Source: Kiritimatiellia bacterium
GTDB lineage: Bacteria; Verrucomicrobiota; Kiritimatiellia; UBA8416
DNA: 9,904 nucleotides
Direction: 5' to 3'
Assembly: GCA_007126175.1 (NCBI GenBank)
Contig: SLBU01000006.1
Location: forward strand, 1-9,904
A program made the position numbers and the translations under genes. The notes under the pieces are model-generated. The model made no database searches. It was not told the origin of the DNA and saw only the letters and a list, made by a program, of their open reading frames with translations. Of the stretch, positions 1-4,843 are shown one piece after another (the first letter of the stretch is position 1; the number at the start of each line of letters is the position of its first letter).

Positions 1-10
1 GTGTGTCCCC
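1..10 (+). repeat. Left terminal inverted repeat of the TA cassette
   Basis: GTGTGTCCCC is the exact reverse complement of 811-820. The match stops after 10 bases: inside, the left copy continues with a T-run and the right copy (read inward) with ACCC. Because the repeat begins at base 1, it may extend further to the left outside the window. Confidence 0.5.
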
Positions 11-36
11 TTTTTGCGCTTTGCGAAAACGTGGAA

Positions 37-60
37 GACAGTCAAAGCCGAATTGCTGTC
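37..60. promoter_or_regulatory. Imperfect palindrome upstream of the toxin promoter
   Basis: GACAG (37-41) with CAA (43-45) pairs with TTG (53-55) and CTGTC (56-60). There is one bulged T at 42 and a 7-base centre. It ends about 25 bases before the -35 box of the TA promoter. HigA-type antitoxins normally bind palindromes close to their own promoter, so this could be an operator, but the distance is long and the assignment is weak. Confidence 0.2.
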
Positions 61-84
61 AATGGCAAAAGCGAGAGTCACCAC

Positions 85-112
85 TTGACAATAGGAACAT
101 ACAAGTTACTAT
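85..112 (+). promoter_or_regulatory. Sigma-70-type promoter of the toxin-antitoxin operon
   Basis: A perfect -35 hexamer TTGACA lies at 85-90. After a 16-base spacer comes TACTAT at 107-112 (4 of 6 matches to TATAAT); TATATG at 110-115 is an alternative with a 19-base spacer. Either choice places transcription start at about 117-122, at or beyond the first ATG of the toxin (113) and close to the second ATG (119). The toxin mRNA is therefore probably leaderless or nearly so. Confidence 0.55.
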
Positions 113-436
113 ATGAACATGAATTATGTGATACGTGAATACACGGAAGGCGACCGATCACCATTTGCAGAATGGTTCAACCGACTTGATGCCGTGACAG
201 CAGCAAGGATTGTCCGATCCATTGGACGCATGGAAGCCGGGAACTTCGGGGATTCCAAAGCATTGAAGGGCGGCATTCAAGAGTTACGGCTGACATTCGG
301 GCCGGGCTATCGCGTGTACTACGGGATTGAAAACAACACGCTCGTTATCCTGCTAGGGGGCGGGGACAAGCGCAAACAATCGGCAGACATTGCCACCGCC
401 GTGGAACGGTGGAAACGATACAAGCAAGGACGGTAA
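113..436 (+). CDS. HigB-like RelE/ParE-superfamily toxin (addiction module killer protein)
   Basis: A 107-residue protein, the usual size for this toxin family. The core is recognisable: GIQELRLTFGPGYRVYY at residues 54-70, then LLGGGDKRKQSADIATA at 80-96, a strand-turn-strand and C-terminal helix typical of the phage-derived Gp49-like/HigB toxins. Family members are usually ribosome-dependent mRNA endonucleases that stop translation until neutralised by the antitoxin; that activity is inferred here from family only. The basic residues R59, R67, K86, R87 and K88 are candidates for RNA contact. Two starts are possible: ATG 113, or ATG 119 two codons later. The promoter position favours 119, because transcription would begin about there, and no Shine-Dalgarno lies at a useful distance (AGGA at 93-96 is 16 bases from ATG 113). 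The antitoxin gene follows after 3 bases. Confidence 0.88.
   Translation: MNMNYVIREYTEGDRSPFAEWFNRLDAVTAARIVRSIGRMEAGNFGDSKALKGGIQELRLTFGPGYRVYYGIENNTLVILLGGGDKRKQSADIATAVERWKRYKQGR
426..430 (+). promoter_or_regulatory. Ribosome binding site of the antitoxin
   Basis: AAGGA lies inside the last toxin codons, 9 bases before the antitoxin ATG at 440. The antitoxin has a clear Shine-Dalgarno while the toxin has none, which would favour antitoxin synthesis from the shared mRNA. Confidence 0.55.
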
Positions 437-439
437 ACG

Positions 440-760
440 ATGGCACTGACACGAGAATATAGAACAACGGTTCTAGAGCGAATCAAACGAGACACGGAAT
501 TTGCAAAAGCGATCTATGCCGAAGCACTTGACGCCTTGCTCAATGGCGAAACGGCGGAAGGGCTTTCCATGCTTCGCGATCTGGTTCACGCGCAAATCAG
601 TTTCAAGGAATTGGCCGTGCAAACCGGATTCGATGAAAAAAGCTTGCACCGGATGCTATCACGGCGCGGGAACCCCACAGCAAAAACACTGGGCAGAATC
701 ACAAGCGCAATTCAGGACGGATTGCACTTCGTGCCACACGTCAACATTGCCGCCGCATAG
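440..760 (+). CDS. HigA-like HTH antitoxin (addiction module antidote protein)
   Basis: A 106-residue protein encoded 3 bases after the toxin stop, in the toxin-first order typical of HigBA modules. Residues 53-93 form a helix-turn-helix (ISFKELAVQTGFDEKSLHRM followed by LSRRGNPTAKTLGRITSAI), in which the SLHRML helix is the likely DNA-recognition helix. The N-terminal 50 residues are helical and charged and include an EALDALLNGETAEGLSMLRD segment, as is usual in this antidote family. Role by family: it binds and neutralises the toxin and, alone or in complex, represses the operon promoter at 85-112. The start at 440 is supported by AAGGA 9 bases upstream. The stop (TAG, 758-760) lies 4 bases from the stop of the convergent esterase gene. 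Confidence 0.85.
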   Translation: MALTREYRTTVLERIKRDTEFAKAIYAEALDALLNGETAEGLSMLRDLVHAQISFKELAVQTGFDEKSLHRMLSRRGNPTAKTLGRITSAIQDGLHFVPHVNIAAA

Positions 761-764
761 ATAA

Positions 765-1490
765 TCACATTCGCCCTGGACTGATCATCCGGGAAGCCGT
801 TGGGGTGGGTGGGGACACACTATCTGCGTTCAGGTGGCGCAGCAGGAAGGGTGTGAATCTGCGCACGATTTCCTGTATCCCTTGGGCATTGGGGTGGATG
901 CCATCATCGAGGTTCAGTTCGCTTTTGCGTGCGACCCCTTCTAGAAAGAAGGGGTAGAGGGGGATGTCGTGCTTTTCGGCCAAGTCGGGGTAGATGCGAT
1001 TGAATTCGCGCCGATAGGCGAGCCCTAGATTCAAGGGGGCTTGCATACCAGCCAGGATTACCTGGGTGGCGCGGGATTTACCACGGGTGATGATGTCGTC
1101 CAGATTGTTTCGGGCGCGCTCGGGCGGGAGTCCTCGGAGCATATCATTTGCACCGAGCTGGATGATCAGCACGTCGGGGGCCTCTTGCAAGACCCAGTCC
1201 AAACGGGCGCGCCCAGCGGCCGTGGTGTCTCCAGAAACGCCGGCATTGATAACGGTAACGGGCCAGCCGGCCTCTCGCAGGGCGGTTTGCAGTTGTGCGG
1301 GGAAGGCGCTATCGCCGTCGAGCCCGTAGCCTGCGGTCAGGCTGTCGCCGAGCACGGTGATGGTCAGGGGCCGCGGCTCAGCGCCGCGGCAGGCCAGCAA
1401 GGGAATGGCCATAAACGTAAGGCAGACAAGCTGTCGCACGAAGCGTATAAGGTAGTGTATGTTTTGTGTGTAATTTGCGAGGTGGTGCAT
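765..1490 (-). CDS. tesA: TesA-type SGNH/GDSL esterase (arylesterase / acyl-CoA thioesterase I / lysophospholipase), altered C terminus
   Basis: A 241-residue serine hydrolase of the GDSL/SGNH family. Block I is VLGDSLTAGYGL with nucleophile S50. Block II is NAGVSGDTT with oxyanion G84. Block III is GAND with N115. Block V is DGIHPN with catalytic D196 and H199. TesA-like enzymes hydrolyse acyl esters and thioesters in the periplasm. The N terminus has a hydrophobic segment (residues 18-33) ending in LLAC with C34, so it is either a signal-peptidase I substrate or a lipoprotein. The ATG at 1490 is supported by GGAG on the minus strand (1501-1498), 7 bases upstream; a GTG at 1439 would give a shorter signal but has no binding site. 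The SGNH fold should end near residue 222. The last 18 or so residues (rich in S, P and T) are read from the inserted segment bounded by the repeat at 811-820. The gene is divergent from the ABC genes, as tesA is from ybbA in E. coli. Confidence 0.88.
   Translation of the reverse strand: MHHLANYTQNIHYLIRFVRQLVCLTFMAIPLLACRGAEPRPLTITVLGDSLTAGYGLDGDSAFPAQLQTALREAGWPVTVINAGVSGDTTAAGRARLDWVLQEAPDVLIIQLGANDMLRGLPPERARNNLDDIITRGKSRATQVILAGMQAPLNLGLAYRREFNRIYPDLAEKHDIPLYPFFLEGVARKSELNLDDGIHPNAQGIQEIVRRFTPFLLRHLNADSVSPPTPTASRMISPGRM
774..793 (+). other. Small hairpin after the antitoxin gene
   Basis: CCC (774-776) and GGA (778-780) pair with TCC (788-790) and GGG (791-793), with T777 bulged and a 7-base loop. 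It lies 13 bases after the antitoxin stop. No T-run follows, so it is not a classical terminator; it could reduce read-through into the convergent esterase or be part of the element end. It also lies in the inserted C-terminal codons of the esterase. Confidence 0.3.
811..820 (-). repeat. Right terminal inverted repeat of the TA cassette
   Basis: GGGGACACAC is the reverse complement of the first 10 bases of the window. It lies inside the esterase reading frame, where it supplies the codons just after the expected end of the SGNH domain. This marks the likely junction between ancestral esterase sequence (from 821 rightward) and inserted sequence. Confidence 0.5.
1423..1451 (+). promoter_or_regulatory. 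Candidate promoter of the ybbA-ybbP-like operon
   Basis: CAGACA (1423-1428, 4 of 6 matches) is followed after 17 bases by TATAAG (1446-1451, 5 of 6 matches). The predicted start is near 1458, giving a leader of about 35 bases before ATG 1493. It lies entirely inside the signal-peptide codons of the divergent esterase. Confidence 0.4.
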
Positions 1491-1495
1491 ATATG
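1479..1495. promoter_or_regulatory. Shared divergent start region: RBS plus CATATATG palindrome
   Basis: CATATATG at 1488-1495 is palindromic. Read on the plus strand it ends in the ABC ATPase ATG (1493-1495); read on the minus strand it ends in the esterase ATG (1490-1488). Only 2 bases separate the two start codons. The plus-strand binding site GAGGTG (1479-1484) lies 8 bases before ATG 1493. The minus-strand site GGAG (1501-1498) lies 7 bases before ATG 1490. Each site lies inside the opposite gene, so the 5' ends of the two mRNAs must be complementary. Confidence 0.6.
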
Positions 1496-2173
1496 GACTC
1501 CATGATTGAACTTTGTGACGTATCGCTCAGCCTAACGGGTGGTGGGGGCCCGGTCAACATTCTCCGTGGGGTTGACTTGCAGGCTGCCCGCGGGGAGACG
1601 TTGAGTATTGTGGGGCCTTCGGGGGCGGGGAAAACAACGCTTTTGATGGTAATGGGCGGGCTCGAGCAGCCCAACCGTGGCAGTGTGAAGGTAGCGGGAG
1701 AGGATTTAACTTGCATGGGCGAGGAGCAACTTGCGCGGTTCCGTCGCAGTAACCTTGGTATTGTATTCCAGTCGTTTCATTTGATTGGGACGATGACGGC
1801 CCAGGAAAATGTGGCGTTGCCGCTTGAGTTTGCGGGGGTATCGGATGCGGGGCAGCAGGCGCAAGCGGCATTGTCGATCGTGGGGTTGCAGGATCGTATC
1901 GCGCATTATCCGTCCCAGCTTTCGGGGGGTGAGCAGCAGCGTGTGGCCTTGGCGCGTGCTTTTGTGGCGCATCCCGCCCTGATATTGGCTGATGAACCGA
2001 CGGGGAACCTGGATCTTGATACCGGTGCAGCGGTGATAGACCTTTTGTTTGAGATGCAGAAGCGCTATGGCACGACGCTTGTTCTGGTGACGCATGATGC
2101 TGCGCTTGCGGGGCGCTGTGACCGGCAGTTGACGATGGTGGATGGGCGGGTGTCCGTGGGCGGTGAGACGTGA
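1493..2173 (+). CDS. ybbA: ABC transporter ATP-binding protein, YbbA/LolD/MacB type
   Basis: A 226-residue ATPase with all motifs intact: Walker [10 protein letters not shown] (41-49, K47), Q-loop Q93 in IVFQSFHL, signature LSGGEQQR (143-150), Walker [13 protein letters not shown] with E168, and switch H201 in LVTHD. The length and the short linker with [20 protein letters not shown] are typical of the LolD/MacB/YbbA family, which powers FtsX-type permeases that move or extract lipophilic substrates or drive mechanical work across the periplasm rather than transporting through a channel. The start is placed at 1493 (MDSMIEL...) because GAGGTG lies 8 bases upstream; an in-frame ATG at 1466 has no such site. 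The stop is 43 bases before the permease gene, so the two form an operon. The substrate is unknown; the divergent TesA-type esterase suggests an acyl or lipid compound (inference). Confidence 0.92.
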   Translation: MDSMIELCDVSLSLTGGGGPVNILRGVDLQAARGETLSIVGPSGAGKTTLLMVMGGLEQPNRGSVKVAGEDLTCMGEEQLARFRRSNLGIVFQSFHLIGTMTAQENVALPLEFAGVSDAGQQAQAALSIVGLQDRIAHYPSQLSGGEQQRVALARAFVAHPALILADEPTGNLDLDTGAAVIDLLFEMQKRYGTTLVLVTHDAALAGRCDRQLTMVDGRVSVGGET

Positions 2174-2206
2174 GAGGTGGTGTTTTGCGGTTGGCTGCGG
2201 GTAAGA

Positions 2207-2219
2207 GAGGGGTTACGTG
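2207..2219 (+). promoter_or_regulatory. RBS and GTG start of the permease
   Basis: GAGGGG (2207-2212) lies 4 bases before a GTG codon at 2217-2219. No ATG in this frame lies near it; the next in-frame ATG (2259) would remove residues 1-14, just before the first membrane helix. Confidence 0.5.
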
Positions 2220-4733
2220 AAAGTTTTGCGCGACGGGCTACGGATTGCGCGGCGAGAGATGCGCGGAGGGGTGCGTGGTTTTGGCATTTTTTTGTTGTGT
2301 TTGTTGCCTGGGGTTGTGGCGGTGGGCAGTATCGGTGTGTTTGCTGCGGCGGTACAGGCTGGGTTGTTGCAGGATGCCCGCGCGTTGCTGGGCGGGGATT
2401 TGGAGATACGGCTGTTACATCGAGGGGCTACAATAGAGGAGCGGGCTTTCCTGGGAGGGGTTGGCGCGCTATCCGAGGTCACGGAATTGCGTGCCATGCC
2501 ATTTTCGGCGGATTCGGGCAATCGTGTGTTAGCCGAGATCAAAGCGGTCGATGCGCAATATCCGTTGTATGGGGTCGTTCGCCTGATGCCTGATCTTGTA
2601 CTGGAGCATGCACTTGCAGCGGATCGGGCTGGCATCTGGGGGGGCGTGGCGGAGCAGGCGTTGCTGGATCGATTGGATATTGCGGTTGGTAGTGTCGTGG
2701 AGGTGGGGGGAATTCGTGTCGCGATTCGGGCGCGTTTGGTGGAGGAGCCCGATCGTTCCCTGGCAGGGTTTACGCTGGGGCCACGGCTGATGATCAGTCA
2801 GGATGCGCTCTCGGCGAGTGGACTTGCGGGGGAGGAGAGTCTGGCGCGGCATTTATTGCGCCTTGCCTGGGCGGAAAGCGCGGATGCGGGAGCGGTGGCA
2901 GCCTATATCCAGGGGCAATTTCCGGATGCAGGTTGGCGGATTCGGACGTGGCAGCAAGCGGAGCCTCGGGTGCGCGATTTTCTGGAGCGTATGGCCTTTC
3001 ATTTGACGCTTGTGGGGTTGTGTGCCTTGCTGGCGGGTGGTGTTGGAGTGCATGGTGCGGTGAGCGGATACTTGCAGGGCAAGATCCACCATATTGCCAC
3101 GCTGAAGTGTATGGGGGCAACGGGGGGAGTTGTGCTCTGCGCCTATTTGATCCAGATCGTACTGATGGCACTGCTTGCCATTCTGATCGGTTGCGGGGTT
3201 GCGGCCATCGTTCCGTGGGTGGCAGATTTGTTTGTGGGGCACCTTTTGCCTATTCGGGCAGGGTTTTATCCTGTGCCCTTGGTTACGGCAGCCTTATTCG
3301 GGATGTTGACGGCACTGCTATTTTCTTTGTTGGCCCTTGGGGGGGCACGGGGTGTGCCAGCCGCCTCGCTCTTCCGGGGATATGCCTTGGCAACGCGCAA
3401 GCCGATAGGCTGGGATATCCTGCTTGTCATGGGTGCGTTACTTGTGCTGCTGATTGGACTCTCCGTGCTGGTGAGTGCAGAGCGGATTCTCGCGCTCTGG
3501 TTTGCGGGGGGGGCGTTACTGGTGTTTGGCGTGTTTCGTTTGTTCACGAGCGCGTTGCTGCACCTTGCCCGTTTGTTGCGGCGCCCGCCCTGGGCCCCCG
3601 CACGGCTTGCTTTGGCGGCGATTCAGCGTCCGGGATCGCCGGCGGGGGGCATTGTCTTTGCGTTGGGGTTGGGGCTGACGACACTTGTGATTCTTGCACA
3701 GGTGCAGGCAAATCTGGATCGACTCGTGCTGGAGACCTTGCCGCAGGATGCCCCCGCTTTTTTTGTGATGGATATACAGGGGGATCAAGCCGAGGCGTTG
3801 ATCGCGCGTGTGTCGCAGTATGAGGGGGTGGTTCGGGTGGATCATTCCCCCGTGCTGCGGGGACGCATCACCTCGATCAAGGGGGTGCCGGTAAGGGAAG
3901 CAACGATTGATCCAGGGGTACGTTGGGCGGTACGAGGGGATCGTTTCATCACGTATCGTGCGGCGCTGCCCGAAGGGAATCAGATTGTCCGGGGTGCGTG
4001 GTGGGAGGCGGATGTAACAGAGCCCTTGGTCTCGATCACGGCGGACTTGGGGGCTGGCCTGGGATTGCAGCCGGGCGACACGCTCGGGGTAAATGTGTTG
4101 GGGCGCGAGTTGGAGGCTGTTGTCGCCAATTGGCGCTCCGTGGATTGGAGCAGCTTGCAATTGAATTTTGCGTTGGTTTTTCATCCATCGGCGTTGGCGG
4201 GGGCACCGGCTTCGTGGCTGGCATCAGTGCATAGTGACGGGGCAGATGAAGGGCACCTGTTTCGTGAAATCACGACGGCATTCCCGAATGTGACCGTCAT
4301 TGGCACACGCGATGTGCTAGCCCAGGCTGCGCGCACCATCAATCGGATCGGTCTGGCATTTCGGGCCGTTGCTGGGGTGGCACTGTTGGCAGGGTTTCTT
4401 GTGTTGGCGGGGGCCGTTGCGGCAGATCAACGGCGTCGCATTCGCGAGGCGGTAATTGCCAAAGTCTGCGGGGCTACGCGGCGGGATCTGATGTTGGCGT
4501 TGGTGGCCGAGTTTGGGCTGCTCGCAGTGGCGGGCCTGGTACTGAGTCTGCTTGTGGGGAGCGTTGCCGGGTACGGAATTATCCGGGGATTGATGAAAAT
4601 GGAGTATGCGCCAGCGCTGGGTCGGGTATTCGGGGTGCTGCTGCCGGGGTTGGTGGGGGTGGTATTGATCGGGATCGCTGGTACCTGGCATGTTCTGGGA
4701 CAACGCCCCGCCCGGCATTTACGCGAGGAGTAG
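2217..4733 (+). CDS. ybbP: ABC transporter permease, YbbP-like (FtsX/MacB superfamily, 10 membrane helices)
   Basis: An 838-residue inner-membrane protein, close to the roughly 800 residues usual for YbbP. Predicted helices are at about 21-45, 260-283, 303-333, 353-376, 400-419, 426-448, 476-495, 713-737, 758-787 and 802-825. Two large periplasmic domains lie at about 46-258 (MacB-type core domain) and 496-712. Two FtsX-type modules are seen: residues 260-380, containing KIHHIATLKCMGAT, and 713-838, containing RRIREAVIAKVCGATRRD. In both, the (K)-x-(M/C)-G-A-T segment is the coupling-helix region expected to contact the ATPase. The stretch NWRSVDWSSLQLNF (638-651) is typical of YbbP-like proteins. 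It starts at GTG 2217 after GAGGGG and lies 43 bases after the ybbA-like stop. A run of eight G at 3506-3513 lies in the codons of helix 6. Role by family: partner permease of the ATPase, substrate undefined. Confidence 0.9.
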   Translation: MKVLRDGLRIARREMRGGVRGFGIFLLCLLPGVVAVGSIGVFAAAVQAGLLQDARALLGGDLEIRLLHRGATIEERAFLGGVGALSEVTELRAMPFSADSGNRVLAEIKAVDAQYPLYGVVRLMPDLVLEHALAADRAGIWGGVAEQALLDRLDIAVGSVVEVGGIRVAIRARLVEEPDRSLAGFTLGPRLMISQDALSASGLAGEESLARHLLRLAWAESADAGAVAAYIQGQFPDAGWRIRTWQQAEPRVRDFLERMAFHLTLVGLCALLAGGVGVHGAVSGYLQGKIHHIATLKCMGATGGVVLCAYLIQIVLMALLAILIGCGVAAIVPWVADLFVGHLLPIRAGFYPVPLVTAALFGMLTALLFSLLALGGARGVPAASLFRGYALATRKPIGWDILLVMGALLVLLIGLSVLVSAERILALWFAGGALLVFGVFRLFTSALLHLARLLRRPPWAPARLALAAIQRPGSPAGGIVFALGLGLTTLVILAQVQANLDRLVLETLPQDAPAFFVMDIQGDQAEALIARVSQYEGVVRVDHSPVLRGRITSIKGVPVREATIDPGVRWAVRGDRFITYRAALPEGNQIVRGAWWEADVTEPLVSITADLGAGLGLQPGDTLGVNVLGRELEAVVANWRSVDWSSLQLNFALVFHPSALAGAPASWLASVHSDGADEGHLFREITTAFPNVTVIGTRDVLAQAARTINRIGLAFRAVAGVALLAGFLVLAGAVAADQRRRIREAVIAKVCGATRRDLMLALVAEFGLLAVAGLVLSLLVGSVAGYGIIRGLMKMEYAPALGRVFGVLLPGLVGVVLIGIAGTWHVLGQRPARHLREE

Positions 4734-4751
4734 GGGCTTTCTATGGGCGTG

Positions 4752-4787
4752 CTGGGGACGAGCCAAACTGGAGCTTGGCGTTCCCAG
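4752..4787. terminator. Hairpin 1 between convergent ybbP-like gene and gyrA
   Basis: CTGGGGACG (4752-4760) pairs with CGTTCCCAG (4779-4787) over 9 positions including one G-U. After a 2-base bulge, CCAA (4763-4766) pairs with TTGG (4775-4778). No T-run follows on either strand, so it is not a classical intrinsic terminator. It lies 18 bases after the permease stop and may protect the 3' ends or help stop transcription from both sides. Confidence 0.4.
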
Positions 4788-4792
4788 GGGCG

Positions 4793-4817
4793 CTGGCGAC
4801 CACGGGGTGATCGCCAG
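4793..4817. terminator. Hairpin 2 between convergent ybbP-like gene and gyrA
   Basis: CTGGCGA (4793-4799) is the perfect complement of TCGCCAG (4811-4817). Inside, after a C-A mismatch, CAC (4801-4803) pairs with GTG (4807-4809) around a GGG loop. It is only 5 bases from hairpin 1 and lies 26 bases beyond the gyrA stop. No T-run follows; the plus strand continues with a purine-rich stretch. Confidence 0.4.
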
Positions 4818-4843
4818 GGAGAGGGAGAAAGGATGCGCTCGTG

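Larger units (their letters stand above)
1..820. mobile_element. Putative inverted-repeat-bounded toxin-antitoxin cassette
   Basis: Seen: the perfect 10-base inverted repeat GTGTGTCCCC (1-10) / GGGGACACAC (811-820) encloses exactly the two toxin-antitoxin genes and nothing else. Just inside each end is a small stem with a single-base bulge: 12-29 on the left (TTTT, bulged G, CGC, loop TTT, GCG, AAAA) and 774-793 on the right (CCC, bulged T, GGA, 7-base loop, TCC, GGG). The interior is less GC-rich and more A-rich than the flanking genes. The right end overlaps the last codons of the neighbouring esterase gene, as expected if it inserted there. Inference: a non-autonomous element carrying a stability module. 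No transposase is present. The left flank is outside the window, so a target duplication cannot be tested. A 10-base inverted match alone could arise by chance somewhere in 10 kb; its placement is what argues for an element. Confidence 0.5.

Noticed and set aside
501..764. Overlapping plus-strand frame inside the antitoxin gene
   Set aside because: Shifted frame of the antitoxin; Cys/His/Lys-rich translation without a domain.
745..820. Integron attC site next to the toxin-antitoxin genes
   Set aside because: TA pairs are common integron cassettes, but no GTTRRRY/RYYYAAC core pair could be found; the end matches the 10-base inverted repeat instead.
1466..1492. Upstream ATG for the ABC ATPase adding nine residues
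   Set aside because: No Shine-Dalgarno before 1466, whereas GAGGTG lies 8 bases before ATG 1493, and family members start just before the first strand.
1041..1505. Plus-strand open frame opposite the esterase
   Set aside because: Antisense to the SGNH catalytic blocks of an intact gene; no homology recognised.
2933..3823. Alternative plus-strand frame within the permease (296 codons)
   Set aside because: Cys/Gly-rich shifted frame of the permease gene; the main frame has ten helices and FtsX motifs.
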